Counted from the stretch's first letter, positions 48,823-58,752 are shown. The stretch is DNA of 64,000 nt from an uncultured Eubacteriales bacterium (GCA_900314485.1 OMVL01000003.1:33149-97148), one strand, 5' to 3'. Notes: generated by a model from the sequence alone, not told the origin. Made by a program: numbers and translations.

Positions 48823-51735
48823 TTAATTTGATTGCAGGGACTCCGCCTGGGTCAGAAGGTTGCCGCAGCCGTCAATGGCGGACTGGCCGCCAATGACGCA
48901 GACGGTGGACTGCTGAGCCACCTCGTTCAGCAGTTCGGCAAACGACCGCAGTTGTTCTCTTGTGACGTGGAGCACCTCAGAGCGAGCCTGCTGCCGATCC
49001 TCGTGAGTAATGTCGCAAAAGTACAGACCGGCGGCGGCAGAGGCCTCCAATCTGGGACTAAGCACCGGCTCCATCCGGCCAATGGTGCTGATGATGTACC
49101 TGTCCAGCGCCTCGCCGCTGTCACAAAAGCTGAGGAGAGCGGCTCCGGTTCGGGTAAAGACTTCCAGTGACTGGCCGCAGCGGGGATCCCGATAGGAGGA
49201 GAAATTGACCTGTCCGTCGTCCCGGACGTTGAGAGAGACACCGTAGGCTCCGCCCTTGACCCGGACGGTGTTCCACAGGTAGTCCAGGGTCAGCAGGTTG
49301 GCAGCCACTCTGGCAGCGCCGGTGCGTCTGCTGCCCAAAAGGGAGAGACTTCCGCTGCGGGCGGCATAGCCGATGTCAGCGGAGACGAGGAAGCCCTCTG
49401 CCTTGGCATTCAGAGGGACATACTCTGCCCCATTCCCCTTTACCCCGGAGGGCAGGGCGCTCAGAACATCCCTCAGCCATAGGTCATCCCGTTTCCCGGT
49501 GAAGCTGAGAACCACCCGCTCCCGGACGAAGACCGTCCGGCAGAGATCGGCCAGAGCGCCGCACAAAGCTGCCCCCTCCGTCTCAAAGGACTTCTCCTGC
49601 TTCTGACGCCAGCGGAGCTGAGAAATGCCGAGCAGATGCTCCTCCACGGTGTTGGATGCGCTGAAAGAGGAGGCGGCTCGCTGGACGGCGTAAAGATTGC
49701 CGGAACAACGGATGGCCTGCTCCAAGCTGATGCGGGACTGACGAAGCCGATTGGAAACGGCGGCGCGGTCGTCGAACTTAGTGGTGAGGAGCACCTCCCG
49801 CAGCAGTGCAAGCGCATCTTGCTTGCGGCTTTCCAGCAGGGAGAGGGAGACGACCAGATAAGGCTCGCACTTCACATTCTGTCCCCGCTTTGCAAACACC
49901 TTAGGGCGGACGCTGAACCGGCCCAGCTTGCCCTCAATCTCACCCAGCAGCTCCAGGGGGCTATAGTGCTCGGTGGCCAGATCGCCCAGCACCTCCCCCA
50001 GCAGGGGCAGCAGCTCCAGCGTCTCCAAGGGCAGATCGTCCACAGCGAAATAGAGATCCAGATAGGCGATGCCATCGGTGTCGATGTCCTGATAGAGCAA
50101 CGTCGTCCCGTCCAGCTGCTCTGCGCGGCTGCGGAGACGGGGCGTCTCCTCCGGAATATCGGAGAGGGAAAGTGTGGGGAGCGTGGCGATCTGCTCCGGC
50201 GTGTCCGGCTGTGCCTGTCTGGCACGAAGGGCATCGAATTCCGCCTTTACCGTCTCAATCTCCTCCGCTGTCCAGCCCGCCTTGATCCGGGCCAGCTCCG
50301 CCTCCTCCGCCTTGCTCCGCTCCTCGCCGAGGGTGGGGGAGGGGAGGAGGCACACCTTTGCCTGATGGGGATTTTCCAGAAAGACCGAGCGGAGCAGGGC
50401 TTCAAACCAGCCCTCGTCGATCTTCTCCCGGAGGGAGCGGAACAGCTCGTCGCTCAGCAACGGCTGGGCGGGGTCGCCGCCGTAGAGCCAGCTGTCCAGC
50501 GTTTCCATGGCGTAGACCAGCCCCCGGGGCATGGTGCCGAAGTCCTTCTCCCGGGCGGAGAACTCCATCTGGTTCAAAATGGCGTGGAGCCGGTCGTGGT
50601 CAAGGCCGCTTTCCACAAGCCCGGTCAGCACCTCGGTGACCGCGTTCCAGACCGTGTTTTTGTTCTCTTTGGTGGTATTGCGCACCAGAAGCATGACGTA
50701 GGGCTGCTGGATGCTCTCGCCCATGTTGAGCAGTACCACATCCTGTGCAAGCCCCCGCTCCAAGAGCGCTTTTTTCAAGGGTGCTTCGTTAGAGGCGCAG
50801 AGCAATTGACACAGAGCGCCGCAGGCCGCCGCCCGCTCCCGCTCGGCAAAGCTGCCCACCATCCAGCCCGCAGCCAGCAGCACCTTGTCTGTGGGATCCT
50901 CCGCCGGGCTGATCTCGTAGGTCGTGGTAAACTCGGCAGGGGAGACGGGAGCCTGCATGGGAATGTCGGCGTCCACTGACAGCCGGTCGTAGGGGGCGAG
51001 GAAGCTGTCCAGCTTGGAGAGCGCCTTGTCCAGATCGACCTGACCGTCCAAAAAGATGCGGGCGTTGGAGGGATGATAGTATTTGGCGTGGTTTGCCAGA
51101 TAGTGCTCGTAGGTCAGCTCCGGGATATGGTCGGGATGACCGCCGGAGACATAGCCATAGCAGTTGTGGGGAAAGAGCAGGCGATTCAGCTCCGCCATCA
51201 GCGTCTGATCCGGGTCGGAGAAAGCGCCCTTCATCTCGTTATAGACCACGCCGTTGCGCCTGAGCGCACCATCCGCACCCTCCAGCTCATAGTGCCAGCC
51301 CTCCTGACGGAAGGCGGTAGGGTCGGAGATGCTGAGGGGGTGGAAAACGGCGTCCAGATAGACGTCCATCAGATTGAGAAAGTCCTGCTCATTCCGGGAA
51401 CAGACGGGGTACATGGTCTTATCCGGGAAGGTCATGGCGTTGAGGAAGGTCTGAAGCGAGCTCTTCAGCAGCTCCACAAAGGGCTCCTTCACGGGGTACT
51501 TCTCCGAGCCGCAGAGGACGGAGTGCTCCAGAATGTGGAAGACGCCGGTGTCATCCTGAGGGATGGTCTTAAATGCGATGGAAAAGGTCTTGTTGTCGTC
51601 GTCCCGGTCCAGCCAGACCAGATCGGCTCCGTTTTTTTCGTACTCCATGCGGTACAGCGTGGCATGAAGCTCGGGGAGCGGCTGTACATAGCGCACGGCA
51701 AAGCCGTGAAGCCGGCTTCCGGTGGTCAATTCCAT
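48823..51735 (-). CDS. M16C-family metalloprotease (presequence protease/PreP type)
   Basis: 970 residues, the full length of bacterial PreP/Cym1-like enzymes, which degrade unfolded peptides inside a closed chamber. The inverted zinc motif is His67-x-x-Glu70-His71 (FHILEHSVLCGS), with the distal Glu in VVYNEMKGAFSD. The M16C linker and two further M16 lobes follow. No signal peptide; cytoplasmic. Start at 51735 has AAGGAG upstream. Monocistronic between two terminators. Confidence 0.92.
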   Translation of the reverse strand: MELTTGSRLHGFAVRYVQPLPELHATLYRMEYEKNGADLVWLDRDDDNKTFSIAFKTIPQDDTGVFHILEHSVLCGSEKYPVKEPFVELLKSSLQTFLNAMTFPDKTMYPVCSRNEQDFLNLMDVYLDAVFHPLSISDPTAFRQEGWHYELEGADGALRRNGVVYNEMKGAFSDPDQTLMAELNRLLFPHNCYGYVSGGHPDHIPELTYEHYLANHAKYYHPSNARIFLDGQVDLDKALSKLDSFLAPYDRLSVDADIPMQAPVSPAEFTTTYEISPAEDPTDKVLLAAGWMVGSFAERERAAACGALCQLLCASNEAPLKKALLERGLAQDVVLLNMGESIQQPYVMLLVRNTTKENKNTVWNAVTEVLTGLVESGLDHDRLHAILNQMEFSAREKDFGTMPRGLVYAMETLDSWLYGGDPAQPLLSDELFRSLREKIDEGWFEALLRSVFLENPHQAKVCLLPSPTLGEERSKAEEAELARIKAGWTAEEIETVKAEFDALRARQAQPDTPEQIATLPTLSLSDIPEETPRLRSRAEQLDGTTLLYQDIDTDGIAYLDLYFAVDDLPLETLELLPLLGEVLGDLATEHYSPLELLGEIEGKLGRFSVRPKVFAKRGQNVKCEPYLVVSLSLLESRKQDALALLREVLLTTKFDDRAAVSNRLRQSRISLEQAIRCSGNLYAVQRAASSFSASNTVEEHLLGISQLRWRQKQEKSFETEGAALCGALADLCRTVFVRERVVLSFTGKRDDLWLRDVLSALPSGVKGNGAEYVPLNAKAEGFLVSADIGYAARSGSLSLLGSRRTGAARVAANLLTLDYLWNTVRVKGGAYGVSLNVRDDGQVNFSSYRDPRCGQSLEVFTRTGAALLSFCDSGEALDRYIISTIGRMEPVLSPRLEASAAAGLYFCDITHEDRQQARSEVLHVTREQLRSFAELLNEVAQQSTVCVIGGQSAIDGCGNLLTQAESLQSN

Positions 51736-51784
51736 TAGTGGTTCTCCTTTATTCAAATCAGAATTTATGGTACTACTGTATCAG

Positions 51785-51829
51785 TTTTCAGACAGAAGAG
51801 CAATGCCAATTGCCTATTCTGTCTGAAAA
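51785..51829. repeat. 13-bp perfect inverted repeat upstream of the protease gene
   Basis: TTTTCAGACAGAA (51785-51797) and TTCTGTCTGAAAA (51817-51829) with a 19-nt loop. It lies about 50 nt before the protease start, where an operator could sit; as RNA it could also terminate leftward transcripts. Confidence 0.5.
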
Positions 51830-51862
51830 ACGGTCAAGTTCGGGCAAAAAAAGCGTAAAACA

Positions 51863-51898
51863 AAAATGTGCCGCCCGCATGGGGAAACGGCACATTTT
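51863..51898 (-). terminator. Terminator of the FprA gene
   Basis: 11-bp stem AAAATGTGCCG/CGGCACATTTT with a U-rich tail on the minus strand, 13 nt past the flavoprotein stop. Confidence 0.8.
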
Positions 51899-51910
51899 GC
51901 GTCTATTGAC

Positions 51911-53065
51911 TTATTTGACCAGCTCGTCTGCCAGAGCCTCCAGCTGAGCAAGGCTCTCCTCGTTCAGAGCGGACTTGATGCGGACCACGTTCTCCGCGAT
52001 CGTCAGATTTTTGCAGCCCTCCAGCAGCTGACCCATGACCTTTGCGGCAGTCAGCGCCCAGGAGCCGTTTTCAATCAGAGCCACCTTCCGATTTTGATAG
52101 CCGTGCTCCACAAGAGTGGAGATAAAGGTGCGCATGAAGGGGAAAATGTCGCCGTTATAGGTGGTGGTGGCCAGGACCAGCGTGCCGTAGCGGAAGGCGT
52201 CTTCCACCGCCTCGGCCATGTCCTCCCGGGCCAGATCGGCAATGGCGACCTTGGGGCAGCCCTTTTCCCTCAGCTTCTCCGCCAGCAGCTGGGCGGCCTT
52301 CTTCGTGTTGCCATAGACGGAGGTGTAGGCAATGAAGATGCCCTCAGACTCCGGCTGATAGGAGGACCAGGTGTTGTAAAGTCCCAGGTAATAGCCCAGA
52401 TTTTCGCTCAGCACCGGGCCGTGGAGGGGACAGATGACCTGAATATCCAGCTTGGCGGCTTTTTTCAGCACGGTCTGTACCGGCCCGCCGTATTTGCCCA
52501 CAATGCCGAAGTAGTACCGACGGGCCTCGCAGGCCCAGTCCTCCTCCACGTCCAGAGCGCCGAACTTGCCAAAGCCGTCGGCGGAGAAGAGGACCTTGTC
52601 GGTGCTGTCGTAGGTCATAATGACCTCCGGCCAGTGGACCATGGGAGCGCCGATAAAGCTGAGAGTATGGCTGCCCAGCTCCAGAGTGGCACCTTCCTTC
52701 ACCACCACCTGCCGCCCGGCAAAATCGGTGCCGAAAAACTGCTTCATCATGCCGAAGGCCTTGACGCTGGAGACGACCTGAGCGTTGGGATAGGCCTCCA
52801 TAAAGGCGACGATGCTGCCCGAGTGATCCGGCTCCATGTGCTGCACCACCAGATAGTCCGGCGTTCTGCCGTTCAGGGCGGCGGCGAGATTGGAAAGCCA
52901 CTCCGTGGTAAAATGGGCGTCTACGCTGTCCATGACCGCAATCTTGTCATCGAGGATGACATAGGAGTTATAGGCCATGCCGTTCGGGACGATGTACTGA
53001 CCCTCAAACAGGTCAATGTCGTGGTCGTTGACGCCGATATATTGGATGTCTCTTGTCATTTCCAT
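51911..53065 (-). CDS. fprA: FprA-family A-type flavoprotein (oxygen/NO reductase)
   Basis: 384 residues. N-terminal diiron beta-lactamase-fold domain with the ligands HMEPDHSG (His76, Glu78, Asp80, His81), VHWPEVIM, FSADGFGKFG and HGPVL, then an FMN flavodoxin domain from ~residue 245 (FIAYTSVYGNTKKAAQ). Such proteins reduce O2 to water or NO to N2O and protect strict anaerobes. Electrons come from rubredoxin or F420; no rubredoxin gene adjoins. Start at 53065 follows AGGAGTGGG, 46 codons inside the open frame. Confidence 0.92.
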   Translation of the reverse strand: MEMTRDIQYIGVNDHDIDLFEGQYIVPNGMAYNSYVILDDKIAVMDSVDAHFTTEWLSNLAAALNGRTPDYLVVQHMEPDHSGSIVAFMEAYPNAQVVSSVKAFGMMKQFFGTDFAGRQVVVKEGATLELGSHTLSFIGAPMVHWPEVIMTYDSTDKVLFSADGFGKFGALDVEEDWACEARRYYFGIVGKYGGPVQTVLKKAAKLDIQVICPLHGPVLSENLGYYLGLYNTWSSYQPESEGIFIAYTSVYGNTKKAAQLLAEKLREKGCPKVAIADLAREDMAEAVEDAFRYGTLVLATTTYNGDIFPFMRTFISTLVEHGYQNRKVALIENGSWALTAAKVMGQLLEGCKNLTIAENVVRIKSALNEESLAQLEALADELVK

Positions 53066-53188
53066 AGTGATTCCCACTCCTGTTTCAGATGTGGCATGAT
53101 TATACCATAATTCTCCTGACAATACAGCAGATGCACGAAATTTTCTGAAAATATTTTCATGGTGATCCATTTGAGTCAGCTTAGGGGA

Positions 53189-53314
53189 CACTCCCCCAGT
53201 CACTTCGTGACAGCCCCCTCAAAGAGGGGGCCATTGGCAATGATGAAAAGACGAACGAGTTTCACCGAAGGTGACGGAGGGAGTCCGTATTCTCTGGCTG
53301 AGTGATCTGGATAA
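53189..53314. repeat. MITE-like intergenic repeat, copy 2
   Basis: Read on the minus strand, the segment from 53314 repeats the copy-1 block from TTATCCAGAT through the TCACCTTCGGTGA hairpin with one mismatch in about 50 bases, then shares AAACTCGTTCGT. It differs by carrying a second CCCCCTC/GAGGGGG and CAGTCACTTCGTGACAG hairpin unit. Flanks (GGTGATCCATTTGAGTCAGC left, CTGAGTGATCTGGAT right) are loosely inverted. Confidence 0.6.
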
Positions 53315-53380
53315 GCACGAATATTTTTATAGGAGCCGGAATTTTGTCATATTTGGGTTCGACAAATTGCCTCTGAAATA

Positions 53381-53663
53381 TTGACATGCCCCCTGTATAT
53401 TGTATAATGAATCCCGTGTGTTGCATCTAAGGGCAAATCCGACTGCACTGCCCTGACACATTGGCGTTGTATGTGCTGCTGTAGCTGCGTTTTGGGAAGG
53501 GACGAGAACTTCCTTTGCAGTGTAACAAACCTTTGCGGGGCAGCATAATTGGCGCTGACCCGCTGGAGGGAAAGAAAAGAGGGAAGGTGGGGACCTGATC
53601 ACAGGCACCCGAAATCGTTCTCACTCCTCGACGGGAAATTTCCGCAAAGGGGGATGCATTAGA
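53381..53663 (+). promoter_or_regulatory. Predicted pot promoter with a ~245-nt leader
   Basis: TTGACA (53381-53386), 16-nt spacer, TATAAT (53403-53408). The ~245 nt to the potA ATG contain no gene with a ribosome site, and are GC-rich with several short inverted repeats. A cis-regulatory RNA is possible; I match it to no known riboswitch. Confidence 0.5.
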
Positions 53664-54710
53664 ATGAATGAAAATCTGATCGTATCGCTGAAAGACATTG
53701 TTGTTGAGTTCGATGGTGAAAAGGTCCTGGACGGGCTTTCGCTGGACATTCACGACAAGGAGTTTGTCACCTTCCTCGGCCCATCCGGCTGCGGCAAGAC
53801 GACTACCCTTCGTGTGATTGCCGGCTTTATCACCCCGAAGTCCGGCAATGTTTTTTTTGACGGCAAGGACATTGCCGATCTGCCGCCCTACAAGAGACAG
53901 GTCAACACGGTGTTCCAGAAGTACGCCCTGTTCCCGCATCTGAACGTATTCGAGAATGTGGCCTTCGCCCTTCGGCTGAAAAAGCTGCCGGAGGAGGAGA
54001 TCAAGTCCAAGGTCCTTCGGATGCTGGAGATCGTCGGCCTGAAGGGGTATGAGCGCCGGCATGTCAACCAGCTCTCCGGCGGTCAGCAGCAGCGGGTGGC
54101 CATTGCCCGCAGTCTGATCAACCAGCCCCGTGTCCTTTTGCTGGACGAGCCGCTGGGCGCGTTGGATCTCAAGCTGCGCAAGCAGATGCAGCTGGAGCTG
54201 AAGCGTCTCCAACGGGAGCTGAATATCACCTTCATCTATGTCACACACGACCAGGAAGAGGCCCTGACCATGTCGGATACCGTGGTCGTTATGAACGGCG
54301 GCAAGATCCAGCAGATCGGCACTCCTGAGGACATCTATAACGAGCCCTGCAATCCCTTTGTGGCCCGTTTTATCGGCGACAGCAACATTATTGACGGCGT
54401 CATGCTCAAGGACTATCTGGTCAGCTTCGGCGGGAGCGAGTTCAAGTGCGTGGACAAGGGCTTCAAACGGGATGAGTCCGTTCAGGTGGTCATCCGCCCG
54501 GAGGACGTGGAGATCGTCCCTCCGGAGCAGGGCGCCCTGGTCGGCAGGGTGCGGGACGTCATCTTCAAGGGCGTCCACTTCGAGATGCACGTTGATGTGG
54601 AGGGCTACGAGTGGATTATCCACTCCACTCAGGCCAGCAAGCCGGGTGAGTTGGTGGGCATGAATATCGGCCCGGACGAGATTCACATTATGTCCCGTTC
54701 GGAGGTGTGA
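53664..54710 (+). CDS. potA: Spermidine/putrescine ABC transporter ATPase
   Basis: 348 residues. Walker [10 protein letters not shown], signature [15 protein letters not shown], Walker [12 protein letters not shown], switch THDQEEAL, then a C-terminal TOBE-type regulatory domain ([18 protein letters not shown]) as in PotA. AAAGGGGGATGC precedes the start. The potB gene begins 4 nt after the stop. Confidence 0.92.
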   Translation: MNENLIVSLKDIVVEFDGEKVLDGLSLDIHDKEFVTFLGPSGCGKTTTLRVIAGFITPKSGNVFFDGKDIADLPPYKRQVNTVFQKYALFPHLNVFENVAFALRLKKLPEEEIKSKVLRMLEIVGLKGYERRHVNQLSGGQQQRVAIARSLINQPRVLLLDEPLGALDLKLRKQMQLELKRLQRELNITFIYVTHDQEEALTMSDTVVVMNGGKIQQIGTPEDIYNEPCNPFVARFIGDSNIIDGVMLKDYLVSFGGSEFKCVDKGFKRDESVQVVIRPEDVEIVPPEQGALVGRVRDVIFKGVHFEMHVDVEGYEWIIHSTQASKPGELVGMNIGPDEIHIMSRSEV

Positions 54711-54714
54711 GGAG

Positions 54715-55536
54715 ATGCTGAGATCGAAAACCTCACGCTGGGCGGCGGCACCCTATCTGGTGTGGATGGGTGTGTTCATCGTCGTACCTCTGGTCATTGT
54801 CATTTACTACGCCATGACCAATGCTGACGGCACCTTTACACTGGACAATCTGGCTCAGATCGGCCGCTATTCCAGCGTCTTTGCCCGCAGCCTGATTCTG
54901 GCAGCGGAGGCCACGGTGATCTGCCTGATTCTGGCCTTTCCCGTGGGCTATACCCTCTCCCGGCTCCGGGCCAACAAGCAGCACATTATGCTCATGCTGG
55001 TCATGCTGCCCATGTGGATGAACTTTCTGCTCCGTACCTATGCGTGGATGACTCTTTTGGAGAATAACGGCCTCATCAACCGCCTTTTCGGTCTGTTCGG
55101 TGTCGGCCCGTTCCATATGATCAACACCGCCGGTGCCGTGGTGCTGGGCATGGTGTATAACTATCTGCCCTACATGATCCTGCCCCTCTATACCGCCATG
55201 ACCAAGATCGACGACTCTATTGTGGAGGCGGCCCAGGATCTGGGCTGCAACACGGGGAAGATCCTGCTGCGGATTTTGATTCCCCTCTCCGGCCCCGGCA
55301 TTGCCACCGGCATCACCATGGTATTCGTGCCGTCGGTCTCCACGTTCATTATCAGCCGGATGCTGGGCGGCGGCTCCAATCTGCTGATCGGCGACCTGAT
55401 CGAGTTGCAGTTCCTCGGCAACTCCTACAACCTGAATCTGGGCTCCGCCATGAGTCTGGTGCTGATGGTCATCGTGCTGGTGCTCATGAGCTTTACCTCC
55501 AGCTTCGACGAATCTGAGATGGAGGGGGTCATGTAA
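54715..55536 (+). CDS. potB: Spermidine/putrescine ABC permease PotB
   Basis: 273 residues, six membrane helices. The loop VEAAQDLGCNTGKILLRILIPLSGPG is the conserved EAA contact with PotA, and MWMNFLLRTYAWM is typical of PotB. GAGGTGTGAGGAG lies before the ATG. Its last A is shared with the first base of potC (TAATG). Confidence 0.92.
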   Translation: MLRSKTSRWAAAPYLVWMGVFIVVPLVIVIYYAMTNADGTFTLDNLAQIGRYSSVFARSLILAAEATVICLILAFPVGYTLSRLRANKQHIMLMLVMLPMWMNFLLRTYAWMTLLENNGLINRLFGLFGVGPFHMINTAGAVVLGMVYNYLPYMILPLYTAMTKIDDSIVEAAQDLGCNTGKILLRILIPLSGPGIATGITMVFVPSVSTFIISRMLGGGSNLLIGDLIELQFLGNSYNLNLGSAMSLVLMVIVLVLMSFTSSFDESEMEGVM

Positions 55537-56441
55537 TGAACAAGAAACAAAGCAGGCTGTTACAGCGCACCTACCTTATTTTGATTTTCTGCTTCATGTA
55601 CCTGCCCATTGCGGTCATGATCCTCTTCAGCTTCAACGAGAGCAAGTCCAGAGCCCTCTGGACGGGGTTCACTCTGGGATGGTATAAGAGCCTGTTTCAC
55701 AATGACATGATCCTCTCCGCCCTGGCCCTCAGTCTGGTGCTGGCGCTGGTGTCCTCAGTTATTGCCACGGTTTTGGGTACCCTTGCCACCATCGGCATCA
55801 ACTCCATGGGCCGCAAGACCCAGCTGCTCATCAACAACATCAGCTATGTCCCCGTGGTCAACCCGGAGATCATCACCGGCGTCTCCCTGATGCTCCTTTT
55901 CGTCATGGCCCAGCGTTTCGGCGTCGGCGGGGAGGGCGGCGTGTTCGGCTGGCCGACTTTGATGATTGCCCACATCACCTTTAATGTGCCCTACGTCATC
56001 TTTAACGTGGGCCCCAAGCTGCGGCAGCTGGATCCCAGCATCTACAACGCCGCGCTGGATCTGGGCTGCACGCCCAAGCAGGCGTTTTTCAAGGTCATCA
56101 TGCCCCAGCTGACTCCGGCCATCCTGTCGGCATTTTTGATCTGCCTGACCTATTCCATTGACGACTTTATGATCTCCTACTTCAATAGCGGCACCATGCA
56201 GACCCTGCCCATTGCCATCTACAGCATGACGAGAAAAAAGGTCAGCCCGGAGATCAACGCCCTGTCTGCCGTCATGTTCATCGTCATCCTGTCCATTATC
56301 CTGATTTCCAACCATCTGGACAGCATATGGCAGAGGAAGGAGAGCAGTAGGCATGAAAAAGAGACTGTTTTCCCGGCTGACCGCCTTGGCTCTGACTGTT
56401 TTGACGGTTGCTGCACTGGCTGTGCCGGCCTTTGCGGTTGA
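55536..56441 (+). CDS. potC: Spermidine/putrescine ABC permease PotC
   Basis: 301 residues with six helices and the EAA loop NAALDLGCTPKQAFFKVIMPQL. The family core ends near residue 270; the frame then runs on through a Cys-rich tail that overlaps the potD start by 89 nt in a different frame. The tail is probably not functional, but no earlier stop exists, so ribosomes on potC travel over the potD start. Confidence 0.9.
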   Translation: MNKKQSRLLQRTYLILIFCFMYLPIAVMILFSFNESKSRALWTGFTLGWYKSLFHNDMILSALALSLVLALVSSVIATVLGTLATIGINSMGRKTQLLINNISYVPVVNPEIITGVSLMLLFVMAQRFGVGGEGGVFGWPTLMIAHITFNVPYVIFNVGPKLRQLDPSIYNAALDLGCTPKQAFFKVIMPQLTPAILSAFLICLTYSIDDFMISYFNSGTMQTLPIAIYSMTRKKVSPEINALSAVMFIVILSIILISNHLDSIWQRKESSRHEKETVFPADRLGSDCFDGCCTGCAGLCG

Positions 56442-57600
56442 GCCGATTGAGGTCAATGAGGATATTTCCGTCTCCGGAGACTACGACTGGACGAGATTTG
56501 CTGATGATAATATCACCCTCAATGTCTACAATTGGGGCCTATACATCTCCGACGGCGACGATGACAGCGTAGACATCCTCTCCGCCTTTGAGGAGCTGAC
56601 GGGCATCCGCATCAACTACACTACATTTGACTCTAACGAGAGCCTGTATGCCAAGATGCGCTCCGGCGGCGCCAGCTATGACGTCATTATTCCGTCTGAC
56701 TACATGGTGGGCAAGATGGCGGCCGAGGGGATGCTGGCAGAGCTGAACTTCGACAACATCCCCAACTTCGAGTTGATCGGCGAGGACTATCTGGGCTGGG
56801 CATTTGACCCAGACAACACCTACAGCGTCCCCTACACCTGGGGCACCACCGGCATTATCTACAACACCACCCTGGTGGAGGAGCCCCCTGCCAGCTGGGC
56901 GGATATGTGGAATGTGGAGTACGCCGGCAGCATCCTCATGTTTAACAACTCCCGGGACGCCTATGCCATTGCCGCAAAGAAGCTGGGACTGAGCCTGAAT
57001 CCCTCCTCTGTGGAAGAGGTGGAGCAGGTGATGAGCGAGCTGAAGAACCAGAAGGAGATGGTTCAGGCCTACGTCATGGACGAGATCTTCGACAAGATGG
57101 AGGGCTGCGAGGCCGCCATGGCTCCTTACTATGCCGGAGACGCCCTCACTATGATCGACGACAACCCAGACCTTGCCTTTGTCCATCCGGAGGAAGGCGT
57201 CAACTTCTTTGTGGACTGCATGTGCATTCCCGCAACCAGCAAGCACAAGGAAGCTGCCGAGATGTTTATCAACTACATGTGCGAGCCGGATGTGGGCTAC
57301 TGCAACATTGACTATATCGGCTACTCCACCCCCATTACCGAGGTGTGGGAGATGCTGGACGACGAACTGAAATACAGTGAGATCGCCTATCCAAGCGATG
57401 AGGTTATGGAAAAGGCGGAGGTCTTTGACACGCTGCCCGACGAGGTGAACTCGGCGCTGGACGCCCAGTGGAGCGAGATGAAGAGCTATGACGCAGAGGG
57501 CAGCGGCTGGATGGTTCTGATCGCCCTGGCTCTGGCGCTGGCACTTTCCGGCTTCAACATCTGGCGCAAGCTCCGGCGCAAGCTGCGGGACAATTATTAA
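56353..57600 (+). CDS. potD: Spermidine/putrescine-binding protein with C-terminal membrane anchor
   Basis: 415 residues. A signal peptide with a likely AXA cleavage site (VPAFA) and no lipobox Cys, then a PotD-type binding domain (LNVYNWGLYISD, TFDSNESLYAKM, YDVIIPSDYMV, VPYTWGTTGIIYN). Unusually it ends with a membrane helix and basic tail (GWMVLIALALALALSGF then a basic stretch), so the protein is held by its C-terminus instead of a lipid. GGAAGGAGAGC precedes the ATG at 56353, inside potC. Ligand (putrescine or spermidine) not resolved. Confidence 0.88.
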   Translation: MKKRLFSRLTALALTVLTVAALAVPAFAVEPIEVNEDISVSGDYDWTRFADDNITLNVYNWGLYISDGDDDSVDILSAFEELTGIRINYTTFDSNESLYAKMRSGGASYDVIIPSDYMVGKMAAEGMLAELNFDNIPNFELIGEDYLGWAFDPDNTYSVPYTWGTTGIIYNTTLVEEPPASWADMWNVEYAGSILMFNNSRDAYAIAAKKLGLSLNPSSVEEVEQVMSELKNQKEMVQAYVMDEIFDKMEGCEAAMAPYYAGDALTMIDDNPDLAFVHPEEGVNFFVDCMCIPATSKHKEAAEMFINYMCEPDVGYCNIDYIGYSTPITEVWEMLDDELKYSEIAYPSDEVMEKAEVFDTLPDEVNSALDAQWSEMKSYDAEGSGWMVLIALALALALSGFNIWRKLRRKLRDNY

Positions 57601-57628
57601 GGGAAGATAAGGCTTCCCGCTCTTGCAA

Positions 57629-57666
57629 AGCTGCTCAGGGTGCGGTAAAATGTATCCTGAGCAGCT
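57629..57666 (+). terminator. Terminator of the pot operon
   Basis: 11-bp stem AGCTGCTCAGG/CCTGAGCAGCT with a 16-nt loop followed by GTGTTTT. Confidence 0.8.
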
Positions 57667-57713
57667 GTGTTTTGCTGAAACAGAAAAATGTGAATAGTGA
57701 GAGGAGAACAGAT

Positions 57714-58694
57714 ATGAATCAAGCACAGGCATTGCGGCTTTTGCTGCCAGGCGGTAACCTGAGAGCGGTGAAAGCCGGTTGGAATGGCAAAAATCAGATT
57801 TATCAGGGCATTTTTCGCAATTATTGGGTCATTTTAGAGCCGGGCACCGGCACCGAGGGGCATGCAGCCGGCACCTTCCGGGTGACGGTCAACGCATCCC
57901 TTGCCGACGGCAGCGAGCTTCCCGAACTGGACCGGCTGCTGCTCCAGCTGGCAGAGCAGGAGAAGAAGCATGTCATCGCCGCCCATCGGGCAGGCCATGC
58001 CGTGGTACTGGAGCTGCGGGCGGCGCTGAACAAGAAATCCATCGAAGAGGTCATCAATCCCCTGACCACTCAGGTGGTCTACTTCCTGGAGACCCACCAT
58101 ATTCCCACCGGCTGCCAGTCCTGCGGCAACGTCAATGCCCCGCTGGAGAGCTATACGGTGAATAACGACAGCCACTTCTTCTGCCACGACTGCGCCGTCA
58201 AGACGGAGCAGGAGCTGAAGGCCAACCAGACCGAGATCCGTAAAAAGAACAGCAACGTGCTGCTGGGCATTGTGGGCGCCTTCCTGGGCGGGCTCATTGG
58301 TGTTGCCCTGTGGATCGGCATTGACCAGCTGGGCTACATCGCCGCCATCAGCGGCTTGGTGATGGCTGTGGCCGCCTGCAAGGGCTATGAACTGCTGGGC
58401 AAGGCGCTGGACCGGAAGGGAGTCATTGTCTGCGCTGTGATAGTGCTGGTGCTGGCCTATTTTGCCACCAAACTGTGCTGGACCATTGCCCTGTATCAGG
58501 CGCCCGGAGATCATTGGGACTTTGGTTACTGCTACCGGATGCTGGAGGCTGTTCTGGAGTACAACGACAAGATGGGCTCCTACATCGCTGACATGGTGAT
58601 GGGATACGTCTTCACCATCCTCGGTGCCGGCGGCGTCCTCTACAGCAGTTTCAAGAACGCCAGCGGCAGCTACGCCTTCCGCAAGAATATGTAA
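57714..58694 (+). CDS. Zinc-ribbon membrane protein of unknown function
   Basis: 326 residues. An N-terminal soluble domain (~1-130) is followed by a CxxC zinc-ribbon pair (CQSCGN and CHDC, about 30 residues apart) and four membrane helices (LLGIVGAFLGGLIGVALWI, YIAAISGLVMAVAACKGY, VIVCAVIVLVLAYFATKL and the C-terminal VMGYVFTILGAGGVLY). I do not recognise a family. GAGGAGAACAGAT precedes the ATG. Single gene between terminators. Confidence 0.7.
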   Translation: MNQAQALRLLLPGGNLRAVKAGWNGKNQIYQGIFRNYWVILEPGTGTEGHAAGTFRVTVNASLADGSELPELDRLLLQLAEQEKKHVIAAHRAGHAVVLELRAALNKKSIEEVINPLTTQVVYFLETHHIPTGCQSCGNVNAPLESYTVNNDSHFFCHDCAVKTEQELKANQTEIRKKNSNVLLGIVGAFLGGLIGVALWIGIDQLGYIAAISGLVMAVAACKGYELLGKALDRKGVIVCAVIVLVLAYFATKLCWTIALYQAPGDHWDFGYCYRMLEAVLEYNDKMGSYIADMVMGYVFTILGAGGVLYSSFKNASGSYAFRKNM

Positions 58695-58706
58695 CGATAA
58701 ACAGTC

Positions 58707-58739
58707 AGAGCTGCATCCGATTATTTTGGATGCAGCTCT
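58707..58739. terminator. Bidirectional terminator
   Basis: 12-bp stem AGAGCTGCATCC/GGATGCAGCTCT with a 9-nt loop, then TTTTCC; the convergent DUF2461 gene ends 14 nt away. Confidence 0.85.
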
Positions 58740-58752
58740 TTTCCTGTGTTGA

